From: Arctopsyche grandis
Lineage: Eukaryota > Arthropoda > Insecta > Trichoptera > Hydropsychidae
Assembly: GCF_051622035.1 (NCBI RefSeq)
Contig: NC_135366.1
Location: forward strand, 2,821,001-2,885,000
DNA length: 64,000 nt
Direction of reading: 5' to 3'
In this document: one piece after another, positions 12,501 to 24,800 of the stretch
Position numbering within the stretch: the stretch's first letter is position 1
Layout: each line of letters opens with the position of its first letter
Notes under the pieces: model-generated
What the model was told of the DNA's origin: nothing
Database searches by the model: none
What the model saw: only the letters and a program-made list of their open reading frames with translations
Program-made: the position numbers and the translations under genes

Positions 12501-15500
12501 GAAGACAAATTCAACACATTGCTTTTGCACACTATCCATTATTTATTCAAAGAATGGAGTGTATTTGACCGTATAAAAAAAGATTATACTGACCAATGAG
12601 TACTCTTCATTCAACCGGAATAGTTATGAACCGTTTTTGTTTATTGATTTTGTGTAGATTTGTAAAATATGTAGCATGTGCGTGTGTTTAAAATATATGT
12701 CATTAGTAAATTAAATTGAGACTTAAAATTCTAGGATACTGTGGATGAAAACGATCGTTGGATATGCGCTAGATCCGAAGCTGAAGCCAAAGAAAAAGCT
12801 GCGCTCAAATTCAAAGTGGACCCGTCCAAAATCACCCTCGAGCAGGACCATGACGTGTTGGACACTTGGTTCTCCTCCGGACTGTTTCCATTTTCTATCT
12901 TCGGTTGGCCAGACAATACGGACGACCTTCAGGCGTTTTATCCCGGCTCTTTGTTAGAAACGGGACACGATATTCTGTTCTTTTGGGTCGCGCGTATGGT
13001 CTTCTTTGGTCAGAAGTTATTAGGAAAATTACCATTCAAGTTCGTTTGTTTAATTTTGTCTTATTTCACGGTTGTTTATTTGCAAAATATAATGATTCAT
13101 ATTTGACTTTGTAGGGAAGTTTATCTGCATCCGATGGTGAGAGACGCACACGGTAGAAAAATGTCTAAATCTCTCGGTAATGTGATCGATCCGATCGATG
13201 TTATCAAAGGTATCGATTTGGAAAATCTACATAAGCAATTATTGAATTCTAATCTTGATCCTAAAGAGATTGAAAAAGCAAAATTAGGACAGAAGCAAGA
13301 TTATCCTAATGGAATACCCGAGTGCGGAACGGACGCTTTGAGGTTATGTTCTATCATTTATTCAACTTCATACTAAAACATAATATGCTAACTGAGCTAA
13401 ACAGGCGAAGAAGTCTTACTTTTAAGGCTTTCAATTTAAGAACATGTTAAACTGGACGCAGTCCTTCAGCTATTACTATCGATGAGCATATCATTTATTT
13501 ATTTAAGTTTAAGTTTGGACCATTGTGGCATTACAAGAGTCCTTAATGCGCAACAAGGGTCGAAAAATAAAAATATACACACATAAAAAATAGATGTATA
13601 CATTATCATAAAAAACAAAAGCATTATAATAATAGCAGATAAAGTAAAAATATCAAATATCAAATACAGCTAACACCAATATATAAGAAGCAGCCGCAAA
13701 TACAAAACATCCCTGCAAGGCCCAAATGAAAGAGAGAATATCAAAATTCCATTCATACATCACGTTCAATTATGAAAATAACGATGAGTGCAGGCTACCA
13801 GATACATAAGTTAAAATAATCTCCGATAACCTACGCTCACTGAGGTGGAAAATATCGCATTCAGGATAAGCATTAACGATTAATTGAGAAGTTGGATAGC
13901 TCTTGGAATAGGAGCCATTCGATAAAGATCAATAAATCATATTTGATGATATGCAAAACAATAAATCGACATTTCTCTTTCTGGTCATGGACCAAACACT
14001 TGTATCGGAATGTAGCTTGTATGTATTTCGAGTCTGTTTTAACTTGGACCTAATACCGGGTTAACCCTTTGCATGCGGCAATAAATATAGCGAACAAGCC
14101 CTGTACGCGGCACATTTTTGGCAATCGAGTATTCGACCTTAAATACAGATTTTAATATTTGCTCAAGTAACCAGATATGTTAATTAACACATATAGTATT
14201 ATTTTAAACAATAAAATACGTAATATATCTCGTAGTTTTGGATTAATTGTCAAATAATCATTCTTCATACTTGAGACGTATCGTCGCCATTGTTCAACAG
14301 ACGTGACGTCACATAAACGAGGTTTCAGTATGGTTCCACAAAAAACTAATTTTGACTGGTATATATATTCATTTTAAGCAAATTGAATAGATGGCATTCA
14401 ACTCTCAGTAATATATTCAACCAATTTTGAACCTTAAAACAGTTGAAATAGGCGCATATAAGGCTCAGAATCCCGTGCAAAGTTCAGAAGTTCTATGGAA
14501 GACAGCCGCGCTACAGACTTGTCGCGCAAAGCTTCCATAGAAGACGGCCGCGGGCAAACGGTTAAAATTGCGACTTTATGCTGACAAATTTATCATAATT
14601 TTAACAAACTGACAGCATCATTATTTTGTCAATCCGACTTTCCATGCAGTTTATTTAAATTTTATTTTAATAATTTCAGATTTGCTTTATGTGCAATGAC
14701 GCAAGGTAGAGATCTAAATTTGGACATTCTTCGTGTGCAAGGTTACCGTTTCTTCTGTAATAAATTGTGGAATGCTACTAAATTCGCCCTCACATACTTT
14801 GATAGTGATAAAACATACGAGGTATACCAATTTGATATATGTGCTATGGTTTAATAGGCAATTTCTATGCTGTGTTGTTAAATTATTATTTCGTAAACTT
14901 TCAGCTATGCGACGGCAAAAATTCAACCGACTATGCCCCAATGGACCGCTGGATACTCTCGAAAGTGTCAGCGGCTGTATCGCAAGCAAACACCGGTTTT
15001 GAAACGTACGATTTCCCATCGGCCACGACAGCCTGCTACAACTTATGGCTCTACGAAATATGCGATATATACTTGGTATATATATAATAACATCATCAAT
15101 ATTTAATATTCTATACGAATCGACGTATAATATATTATAATATTTTAGGAATATTTGAAACCAGTGTTTGCCAGAAATGATAAAGACGAAATTGCAAAAG
15201 CCCAACGCGTACTCTTCACATGTTTGGACTTTGGTCTGCGTTTGCTCAGTCCGTTTATGCCGTTCATAACTGAAGAACTATATCAGAGGCTTCCGAGGAA
15301 AAAGATGGATGCTCCGTCGATCTGTGTGGCGCCGTATCCAGTTGTAAGTTTAATTTGAAGCAAATAAAACAATAATACAGACTTGAATTTGATGTTTTTG
15401 GCATGATATTAGAGATCTTTTATTATTTGTAGGTATCTGATTGCGCATGGCGAGATGTAGATTTAGAAAACGACGTTGATATTGTCATGAAGACGGTGCA

Positions 15501-16004
15501 TTCCATTAGATCTACCCGGTCTGATTATAACTTAATCAATAAGCAGAAGACTACTGCCTATTTAACATCAGGCTCATCGGGCCGTATTCCCGAGCTGTTC
15601 CGCAGCTTGTCGTCTTTGGCGTTCACTCAGGTTGAAGATGCGACTCCACAGTCTGGATGTGTAATACTCAACATGTCTGAAAAAATTCAAGTGCACTTAC
15701 TTCTGAAGGTGGTTTAATATAGATCAATCGATATTGTACGTTTTGTTTATTAGCTTTTGAATATTATATAATATGTGTGTATTTACAGGGTTACATTGAT
15801 ACTGAAAAGGAGATGGCAAAGCTGTTGAAGAAACAAGAACAGTTGAATCAGACCGTTTCGAAATTGACACAAGCTATGGGTCAGTCGGATTATACGACAA
15901 AAGTTCCAACAGATGTACAGTCGGCTAATGTTGAGAAACTCAACGAGACTCATAAAGAATTGGATGGTTTGGTTGCGGCTATGGAACTACTTAAAACAAT
16001 GTAG
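6543..16004 (+). CDS. VARS1: Valyl-tRNA synthetase, cytosolic (16 exons)
   Basis: Charges tRNA-Val with valine in the cytosol. Exons: 6543-6698, 8245-8412, 8498-8790, 8864-9125, 9239-9467, 9538-9662, 9733-9878, 9956-10151, 10276-10389, 12735-13039, 13115-13342, 14680-14821, 14905-15075, 15149-15343, 15433-15708, 15789-16004. All join in frame through GT-AG sites to 1073 residues. The class Ia signatures are clear: [10 protein letters not shown] (HIGH motif, residues 135-138) and [10 protein letters not shown] (KMSKS, 680-684). [22 protein letters not shown] and the anticodon-binding region ([16 protein letters not shown]) are also present, and the C-terminus is a coiled coil. The N-terminus is a short lysine-rich helix; the GST-like domain of vertebrate VARS1 is absent. 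Exon 9 (residues 526-563) is unusual; skipping it also keeps frame, giving 1035 residues. The start at 6543 is chosen as the first ATG; 6555 is a possible alternative. A poly(A) signal AATAAA lies at 16120. Introns hold many transposons. Confidence 0.96.
7180..7468 (+). mobile_element. Short Helitron-like element (289 bp)
   Basis: Starts TCTATATATATAAAAATTAA after an A and ends GCATGCCGGCTTCAGCTAG before a T. Matches 54987-55313 at both ends and through the GTATCGAATAGGCT...GATGAAACTTTCAG block. Lies in VARS intron 1. Confidence 0.7.
7722..8209. mobile_element. piggyBac-like MITE, copy 1
   Basis: Bounded by TTAA at both ends with inverted termini of TTAACCATTTACCCGCGGC type. The sister copy is at 14061-14565. 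It ends 35 bp before VARS exon 2. Confidence 0.75.
10276..10389 (+). other. VARS exon 9: in-frame basic cassette exon
   Basis: The 114 nt are preceded by a strong acceptor (CTTTTTTACAG) and followed by GTACGT. The neighbouring exons are both phase 0 here, so inclusion adds 38 residues and skipping leaves the frame intact. The insert is Ser/Thr-rich with a cluster [18 protein letters not shown] that looks like a bipartite nuclear-localisation or RNA-binding patch. It falls in the variable loop between WWGHRIPAY and the conserved RSEAEA segment, where other animal enzymes have short, unrelated insertions. Read without splicing, the frame stops six bases after the donor. Confidence 0.65.
10541..10800 (+). 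mobile_element. LTR-like insertion 1 (shortened)
   Basis: TGTTGCGTAGGGG... to ...TTTTACA, flanked on both sides by ATAT (10537-10540 and 10801-10804). 260 bp, with an interior that diverges from the other two copies. Confidence 0.55.
10851..11235 (+). mobile_element. LTR-like insertion 2
   Basis: TGTTGCGTAGGGGTGGGTGG... to ...GTACGTAACA, 385 bp, flanked by ATAT. The TG...CA ends and 4-bp target duplication fit a solo LTR of Gypsy type; a TIR MITE (TGTTGCGTA/TACGTAACA) is the alternative. Confidence 0.6.
11236..11807. repeat. Host repeat with inverted CAGTTGTAATATAT blocks
   Basis: Several direct and inverted copies of CAGTTGTAATATATTTT (about 11307, 11397 and others) form the AT-rich host sequence into which the LTR-like insertions landed. 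Confidence 0.5.
11808..12182 (+). mobile_element. LTR-like insertion 3
   Basis: 375 bp, same ends as copy 2 (TGTTGCGTAGGGG... / ...GTATGTAACA), flanked by ATAT at 11804-11807 and 12183-12186. Confidence 0.6.
12187..12734. other. End of VARS intron 9, nothing recognised
   Basis: AT-rich intron sequence with no repeat or frame that I can name, ending at the acceptor of exon 10. Confidence 0.5.
13493..14040. repeat. Interspersed repeat fragment (GACCATTGTGGCAT type)
   Basis: TTATTTATTTAAGTTTAAGTTTGGACCATTGTGGCATTAC resembles a fragment at 35789-35876 (TTATTTATTT...GACCATTGTGGCAT), suggesting the 3' end of a dispersed element. Within VARS intron 11. Confidence 0.4.
14061..14565. mobile_element. 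piggyBac-like MITE, copy 2
   Basis: TTAACCCTTTGCATGCGGC at the left and GGCCGCGGGCAAACGGTTAA at the right, with TTAA as target duplication. Interior closely similar to 7722-8209. In VARS intron 11. Confidence 0.8.
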
Positions 16005-16125
16005 ATAAATATTTAATATTTATTTTACTATGATGCAATAATTTATTTTGATATAACTTAATGTTAAACTACATACACCTGTAACGGTATTTATTTGATT
16101 ATAAAATACGTTATAAAACAATAAA

Positions 16126-17844
16126 TGTCTTTTAATTTATTATATACCGAAATATGAAGATCATTGTTTTACCCTTTTAATCTCATGGTATATGCGAAGA
16201 CTTATTCTTTAATTTTATGCATTTATACATCTGTTGATTTTTCAATAGATAAATAAATTACTTCAAAAGTCGTCCAACATTCAAACTCAAAAATTATTTT
16301 TATGATGGCGAAATTTTTGTATTGATTAATTTTTATTTTTATTTATTTGCTTTACAACCAATACTAGACATCATGGAGATGAAATCATAAAAAAATTGTA
16401 TATTAGCCGAGATAAATAATAAAATAAAGACTACCCTTTTTTCGAAAAGATGCCTTGGGATTTTTCTTGGGAAATATCTTGGGATTAAAAGGGTTAATAC
16501 AGCGTGAAATATACTGGAACAAATCTGCTTTCATTAATTACTATAAAAATAAAATCAGAAAATGACTGGTTACATGGCGCTTAGAGTACGTCCAAATACT
16601 ATTATATATTATATATTTAAACAAACTATGTACATAAAGGCAAGATGAAATAAGAAAATTCTGGGTAAATGACATGTAAACGATTGTTTTTTTCGTTTAG
16701 TATTCCATCAAATCATAATTTGCCAGTTGGTGAATCTCTTCCAGCCCTTCAAGAATTTAGTAAAGAGGGCAGTTATCAATCTGCACTGCCCATAAAGTAC
16801 ATATGTACATACATACATACATTCACCTACGTATATAAAAGTCTTGGAAGCTTTGCTTCAGGTTGCAATTTGATTATAATTTATCACCTCGAAATATTTA
16901 TGCCTACAGTCTATTTAATGTAATGAGCGGACGAGTTTCCGTTACCGGTGTGTTTCTTCACACGAAAATTATAAAGACTAAATTATATTATTATATGAAT
17001 CTTTGGTGTGTTATTTTTGATTTTTAAATGCTTTTTATCATTACGAAATTATGTTCACAATACATCTTATATCTATTTTAATAGCTACTAATTTACTGAT
17101 CATTTTCTATTTTACAATTTAATTTAATTTGGTTAGTAATCATAGTATTATATTATTCTAATGTTAATCTACAGCATAATAGGAAAAAGAGCTCAAAAAC
17201 CTATTTATCCTTATAAATGCTCATAATACATCTAATACATAATATTAATTAAAGACTTTCTAAAGTCGATGACCTAAAGCAGATTGTATTTAGGTAATCT
17301 GTGTTTAAACCTGAAGGGTATAGACATTTAGTTGTAATCACCGAGACTCTTCACAAGTGTGTTAGTATGGTTATTAGTGATTCTGTCTTAGAATCTACTG
17401 GTTAGTTTGTTAGTAATTTTTGTAACAAACGGAATATTATATATGGCATGCAGTTTTTTCAAGTTAGTATATATGGGTGTATTATAAATTATTTTTAGGT
17501 ACATTGTATATTGAAATTCAATATATGTATGTATTACACACTAATTTGAGTATTCTATTATAATACAATTTCCAGTTAAACTGCATTATAATAATACATT
17601 TTTCACGCAAATATTGATCTCCGTACACACATGTATGTATATTACGAATCGTCAGGCCATTTGTGGAAATAATGATGGTAGATATAATATAAGAAATAAA
17701 GCGATCAAATGGGAATTCGTTGAAAATTCTCATGGAAAGGGACTCGCATAGGAATGCGAACTCCACAATGGTGGCGTCCCCTTATTGCATTCCGCAAATC
17801 CGCATTTTGAATAATTCACAACAGGTACTTCCAACTATTCCCAA

Positions 17845-17928
<84 letters not shown>

Positions 17929-18180
17929 TTCATCCTTTTTTGTTTATTCTAATGTAACCATATAATTGGAATAATGTTTAATGCTACCACTATATGAATG
18001 TGAACTATTTTAACCAAAGAAGAGATCCCGTGTAGGCGAATTAAAATTAAAAATTATTTCTGAATGAACAACCCCTGTATTTCGAACGAAAGACATTACA
18101 TGACATATGTACATAAAGTAGAAGGTTCCATACATGTAATATATGTACATATAACATAAAATATTTTATTACAGCCAGTC
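16126..18180. other. Intergenic, no gene supported
   Basis: AT-rich DNA downstream of VARS. Short frames at 16669-16923 and 17518-17766 resemble no known protein. A long (TA)n tract lies at about 17851-17922. Confidence 0.5.
17851..17922. repeat. (TA)n microsatellite
   Basis: About 36 uninterrupted TA dinucleotides. Confidence 0.9.
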
Positions 18181-18685
18181 TTAAGAGGGCTGGACACCAG
18201 CGCCTTGTCCATACAAACGTATTACACTTCTCCCTTCCTCAATTATGGCACTAGAGAAATTATTTTTTAATATGCTATGGATATCTACCATTGGGTTGCA
18301 TCTATTGTTTTATTTTTTTGATTAGTTATTTTTTATAGGAGCTAGGAGCCGCCAAACATCTATAAAATCGCCTCTTTTTTACACCCACGAAAAGAGTCCA
18401 GCGTGCTTATTTAACGGTCGATTTAAAAAAAATACGCGCATAGTTGCACAGAAAATATCTTTCTCATACCGATGATGATTTTTTTTTAAAAATTGGTCCA
18501 GTTTTGGAGGAGAAAATAGGAGAATACGAAATCTCGATTTTGTCGATTTAAAATACGAATTATCTGGTCGAAGCGTCGTATTCACTCAATATGTATATTG
18601 ATATATATTGTTGCATTCACTCAATATATATATCGAAGAAAGGAACGGCAACAAAATTAAGGTTTCGGGTGTACAGCCCTCTTAA
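18181..18685. mobile_element. TTAA-flanked MITE (GAGGGCTG termini), copy 1
   Basis: TTAAGAGGGCTGGACACC at the left and GGTGTACAGCCCTCTTAA at the right. The reverse-oriented sister is at 56538-57411. The TTAA target suggests piggyBac-type mobilisation. Confidence 0.75.
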
Positions 18686-18911
18686 TTTAAAAGTTCCATT
18701 GATATGATACAAAAATTGTATTTCTGTCATATTAAGTCTATCTATTTGTATCAAAGAATTATCTAGTGCGTTTTCTGTCAAAGGTTCGAAATCTTAATCG
18801 CAATTTTACCTTTAAACACCACTTGTTCCTCTCACACTATTCACGCAAATTTTTAAGCCACAAGATCGTCCTTCAATCTCCATCTCCATCTGCCCTCAAT
18901 TTTTTCCCGTA

Positions 18912-19215
18912 TAATGGGTGTGAGAAGTATAACAAGGGTAGTGGACATAGTGGATAGAGTAAAGAGATTGAAATGGCAATGGGTAGGCCACGTGGCTAGA
19001 AGAATGGACGAAAGGTGGACAAAAGAAGTGCTTGAATGGTACCCGAGAGAATGCAAAAGGGTAAAAGGAAGACTGCAGTGAAGATGGGTAACGAAATTAG
19101 GAAAATGTGTAGGGTGAGATGGATGAAACGAAGAGACGAATGGAAGCGTGTTGGAGAGGCTTTCATCCAGCAGTGGATGGTGAATGGCTTTAGGTGATGA
19201 TGATGATGATATATT
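18912..19215 (+). pseudogene. RTE-type LINE, 3' end remnant
   Basis: Translates, with two in-frame stops, to the end of an insect endonuclease-reverse transcriptase: segments RVKRLKWQWVGHVARRMDER, EWYPRECKRVKGR, DEWKRVGEAFIQQWM. It is followed directly by a (TGA)n tail, the tail type usual for RTE elements. Heavily 5'-truncated, as most LINE copies are. Confidence 0.75.
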
Positions 19216-20480
19216 GGCTTTCTACCGCCCCTTGACAACTCACTAGCTAAACCGTTAAAACAGTTACTTTTTTCCCTCTCATTCATTACATTCAAATTTT
19301 AAACCTTTAATTTTAATTGTGCATTTAGATGTTCAAGACGACTTAAATTACTTATTTTTATAGCCATTATTAACTTCTTCTTTATTTATCTGTACTTTTC
19401 TTTCGTATATTTAAATCCGCTTTTTTATCATTCTAATATGAATTCGCTTATTCACAGTTAAGATTAATGCGCTTATTCGCGGAATTTGGAAGCATGCCTT
19501 AACATTTTCATCTTTTCTACCTTTAGATCATCTAATATTTTGTATATCATTCATCTTAAATCACAATTAAATACCGTAAGCGTACTAATTCTTCAATGAC
19601 GAATAGTGAAAGCTCGTTATAATACTAGCGGATATTTACAATCATTAGTCGATTGTCGTTTCCTTTGGATATCAAAATTAGTGCAGTTACGTACATACAT
19701 ATGTACATACTTCCAAAAGTCCAGTTTCACATGAAGAAACTTCTTACGCAACTCGATTTTATAATCATTCTACCATCTTGAATCTTGCACTTTCACATGC
19801 TGAAATGAAAGATGGTAAATGACTGTAGATGATGACGAATGAGGCAGTATTTCCATATTATCAATACTTTCAACCCGCAAGATGCAGATTATTCATCTAT
19901 AAATCCACATCTCCAACGTTTCCAATATTTTGTATAAAGTTTGAGTTAATATTCACATAGCATTTATTAAAAGTTCAAACGTTTAAAGTAATTATTTATT
20001 TATACTATTGCTACAGTTTTCATTTGAGAAAATATTTATATATTGTACATTTATACATGATATACATATGTATATATATTTTTTAATTCGCGAAAATTGT
20101 GTGAAAAGCTTACGATAAATGTAAATTTGTTTTATATAATACTCATTTAAATTCCAATAATACGTATTCATTTTTTTTAATAATAAACTTTCAACTTGGT
20201 TTTGTCTCCATTTTGACGCAGCAAGCGAAAATACGTGTAAAAATATACTTGTGTTATTACTGTTGATCTGCCCTCAAATTCTACATCAACCCTTTCATAA
20301 TATGTCTAGAGATGCATTATTTAATAACGTTATGTAGAATTCGTACTAATATATGATATCAGACTTCAAAGCATTAATATACAGCTTCTTTACCTCTGTA
20401 TTAGATGTACGTATACGTGTATAATATAAGTCTATAGTCTCTATAGTCTATACATATGTATAATCCCACACCACTAGAAC
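19216..20480. other. Intergenic, nothing recognised
   Basis: AT-rich sequence with short ACATATGTACAT-type simple repeats; no supported gene. Confidence 0.5.
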
Positions 20481-20490
20481 GAATCGAAAG

Positions 20491-20525
20491 TATATAAGGG
20501 ATGAAAATGGCGAGCCGCCTTTAGT
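20491..20525 (+). promoter_or_regulatory. Probable core promoter of the DBH-like gene
   Basis: TATATAAGGG at 20491-20500 is a strong TATA box, with a plausible start around 20521-20525 (TTTAGTAGG) about 30 bp on. The first coding exon at 21857 has an acceptor just before it (about 21831), implying a 5' non-coding exon near 20525-20700 and an intron holding a Helitron-like element. Inference from spacing only. Confidence 0.45.
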
Positions 20526-20750
20526 AGGTTTGTACGCATCGGTGGTGGAAAACTAGTGGTATTCAACTATGGTAGTAGCTTGTGATAGTAATTTAAACCT
20601 TCTAACATATGTATTTTGATTCAATTAATTCAATTTTAAATACCTCCATACATTTATAATTGAACATTAAAGTGAACTTTGCATTACATGATTAAGTATG
20701 GGAGGAAATTGTAATGAATATGTTAAAATACATACAAATTTATTTATATA

Positions 20751-21809
20751 TCTAATATATAATTTCGAAAGAGACTTCGTATGTAAGGTTTGGTTAGAAG
20801 AATCTGTGACCAGGATTGCCAGACGTCCCTATTTGAGCCGAGTTCAACAGAAAAATCCCGAGTCCCAAATTGCCTCTGAAAATCCCTACTTAACAAAATT
20901 TGTATATGTACAATAATGTGCGTAAATAGAAATGGTAAATTTCAATCCATTTAAGTCTTGTCCTTAAACCAAACATGAAAATCGAATTTTCTTCAGTTGC
21001 AGAATTAAAAAAAATTATTTAATATTATTTGCAATGTTGACCTTCTATACAAAGATGTCTGTTTATTAAACAAATTTTTATTTAAACATATTCTCAAACA
21101 AGTTAAAAGCTAGGATTTTTTTTTTAATAAAACTGTTATGATTGCATAATTTTTTGCATTTAAACCAAAATATAATTCCTGTAATTGTATCCATTATATT
21201 TTAATAACTGTGATCTCTGTGGATTATTATTAAGCGACTATTTTTTATATGTCCTCATCTACATATATACTTATGTATGTACTTATTTACATACATTATA
21301 ATTTAATTAAAAATATTTTTTTCTTGATTTCTTCATTAATTCTTAAATTATTTTTTTTTTGATCGTTCGAAATAGTGAATATCCGAAATAGTGATTCCCG
21401 ATTCCTGTTTCAGTTCCGGATTCCGATTTCATGTCGGATCTGGATTAATTTTTCAGTTCCAGTTCCGAATTCCTTTTTCAGTTCCGGATCCAGATTCCGA
21501 TTTCAATTCCGGTTCCGGATTCCTGTTTCAGTTCCGATTCCAGATTCCTGTTTCAGTTCCGGAACCCAATTCCTCTTTCAGTTCGGGATCTGGATTATTT
21601 TTTCAGCTCCGGTTCCCTTATATATAATATTAAAAAAATCATCCGCTGTGTTTGTGTAATTCATTTCTGATTAGCTGTCGTTAAATATATATTTTTTTCG
21701 ATTTAAATAAATTTAATAAAAAAAAAACAAATCAATGTTTACTATTAGATTAGCCATGCTTAAGCGGTTTATATTACAAATACTGAGCGAAGCCGGGTAA
21801 AACCACTAG
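20751..21809 (+). mobile_element. Helitron-like element with minisatellite
   Basis: Starts TCTAATATATAATTTCGAAA and ends TGAGCGAAGCCGGGTAAAAC CACTAG before T. The termini match the elements at 28386 and 30232. The interior contains the TTCAGTTCCGGATTCC minisatellite (21392-21618). Confidence 0.65.
21392..21618 (+). repeat. Minisatellite, TTCAGTTCCGGATTCC-type unit
   Basis: About eight degenerate units of 24-30 bp, the same family as 4690-4885. The repeats are open in more than one frame, which explains the spurious F/S/P-rich reading frames here. Confidence 0.75.
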
Positions 21810-21856
21810 TATATTATAATTATAATTTACAGTCAATTTCGAAACGACTCGGCAAG

Positions 21857-24800
21857 ATGATTTTCATGTTGGGTTTGATGTCGGCTGTTATGGCAATCAT
21901 CATTGATCCGGAGCACCGAATGCATTTGGAAACAGTTCTACCTCCATATGGTTGCTGCAATAATCAATTTATATGTACCATTACTTTTGCGTTTTTAAAA
22001 CCAAAATTAACTTAAAATATAACATTCGATTTTAGGGATTGTGCCACGGCACGACATATATAAAGCGGCACTTTCTCCAAAGGGAGATGTACAACTGAGC
22101 TGGTGGTTGGACTATGCCACACAATTGGTTACCATAAGGGTGGATTTGAGCCCTGACGAGGACTTCGACTGGTTCGCTGTGGGATTTTCCGATTATGGAG
22201 ATACGAAGAACGCCGATTATTGCATCATGAGACACCTTGATGACGTTGGCGTTATACAGGTATAGAAGTGTTTACCAACACAAATAAATTCTTTATCATT
22301 CTCAAGACATGATGGCAGATCTATAGCATGTAGTGAATTAAAAATGTTTCAAGGATTATATCGCCGATGGTGACGGTCATGTGACACTGGACAAGCATCA
22401 AGATTGTCTGAACCCAATTTGGAACCAAAATCAGAACTACATGCAGTTCTCTAGACACTTCGATACTTGCGACGATGAAGATTATATCATTGAAGTGAGA
22501 ATTTATAGCAGTAGTCAATCGAAATAGTGGTTTCAACTGCTTTATAAATGTATTCGATGTAATTTCAGGAAGGCACCACTCACATCTTGTGGGCTGAAGG
22601 AAAGGGACTGTGTGGACCGCAACCAGATTCGCAAGCTACCCACAAAGGAATGGTGAGAGTACAACTGCTGAAGAACAATGCCACCGCTGAAACAAACCAG
22701 ATATCAAGCATGGACAGTCGTCCGCTGGTCTTCGGCGTTGAAGATGTAAAGGTACCCGGCACAGATACGACCTACTACTGCTCCACCTTCAAGCTACCCG
22801 ACTGGTTGCTAGAAAAACAACATCAAATCATCATGGTGGGTATCTTCCACACTCGCCGTATCAAATATCAAAAACGAATCGAAACAAACTTGATACTTTC
22901 AGTACGAGTCGCTGGTGACGCCGGGAAACGAGGGTCTCGTCCATCACATGGAGATATTCTACTGTGACGCACCCAATGATCATGTGGTCGAAAGTTATGA
23001 GGGACCTTGCGATCAGAAGCCACAGAGTGCCATGGTGTGCTCAAAGGTCCGAGCGGCTTGGGCTATGGGAGCCACACCGTTCCACTATCCGATAGAAGCT
23101 GGATTGTCCATCGGCGGACCTGATTCCAATCCTTCGGTTATGATAGAAGTCCATTACAACAATCCAGATATGAAAGACGGTTTGATTTGTGATATAATAC
23201 ATATTTGTACATAAACATATTAAAAAAAAAGGATAATTATACTGATCTTAAATGTATAGATTGGGTCGACAGTTCTGGAATTCGTCTATTGGTCACGTCA
23301 AAGTTAAGAAAGTACGAAGCATCAATAATGGAATTGGGCCTTGAATATACGGACAAGATGATGATACCTCCGATGCAGCAGTCGTTTCAACTTTCAGGAT
23401 ATTGCACTTCAGCTTGTACTAATACAGTTCGTATTCCCGTGATCATATTTTTTTCATATATTAGAACTGTTTCACGATTGGGGGGTTGTTTCAAATGCTC
23501 GTTACTGATACTGATTGACGTTAGAGATTGACTGAATTTGCAGATGTAAAGTATCAAACAAATATCATATCATACATATATCCGATATTCTGGGTGTCTG
23601 ATTAAGATGACGTTCGCCGTACTATAACACTGAACAACAAAAAAAATTACCAGAGCGCAGACTAACCAATCTTTACTGAGTTTGACACACTGAATTCGAA
23701 TATGATAATGATTTTTGTTGTTTGGGCCTCCTTTACAAGATATGAGGGTTTAAAAAAATGCGCAATTTTTACAGTTTTTTGGCTTTTGCTGTCTTTAATT
23801 CAAAATCTAGTATTGCTGTGCTCAAAGTAAGTATTGTAATCAATAGTCAGATGTTTTTTCTAATGATTGTAATTTTTTATTGTTTTAAAATACGTATAAT
23901 TAGTTTTCTAGCGAATTTTAAAAGTCAAAAATATATATTTTTTCCGGTTTACGAATTCTGGTTTACGAACTTCCGGTTTACGAATTCTGACCAAAACCCT
24001 ACCAGGTCTAAGTTAGTACATAAAGGATAGAAATATAAATTTTCAGCTTAATACGTTCAGGGATGTGGACAGAGTAGTGGGCACAACATTTTCGACCTTT
24101 CCTTTCTAAGAGAAAAAAATCTCACTTCTGGTTTATAAAATTTAATAATTTGTTTTTATTTTCATCTCATTGATACAAGAATTATACTTGAATTTTTTTG
24201 TGACGATCACACATGTTTAAGGGGTCGAACAAAATAGTGGAAGAAAAATCGAACAAGAGTAAAATGCCACTTCCGGTTGACAGATACTTACTAAATTTTA
24301 TATATAAGTTGCTATTAAGCTTAAACTTTTAGATATGAAATTTCAGTTCAACAAACCAAAAGGTTTCTGAGAAAAACATAAAAAACCTCGATTCTCTAGA
24401 GTAAAAGTACTACTTCCGGTTCAGGTAGAAATATTTAAAAAATATAAGGTTATAAAAATTATTATTTCTATCATATTTAAAAAAAATTCAGTCTGATTCA
24501 GTTAGTGGTTTGGGAGATAATTGAATTCAAAAACTTAAAAAAAAGAGGACACCGTATAATTCTTGTAGCAGTGTGATGAAAATAAAAAAAAATTATTAAA
24601 ATTTATAAACCGGAAGTGGGATTTTTTTCCTCGTGGAATGGTTGAAAATGTTGTGCCCACTACTCTGTCCGCACCCCTGAACGTATTAAGCTGAAAATTT
24701 ATATTTCTATCCTTTGTGTACTTACTTAGAGCTGGTAGGGTTTTGGTCAGAATTCGTAAACCGGAAGTAGTATTTTTTTTAAAAACAATATTTCATTATT

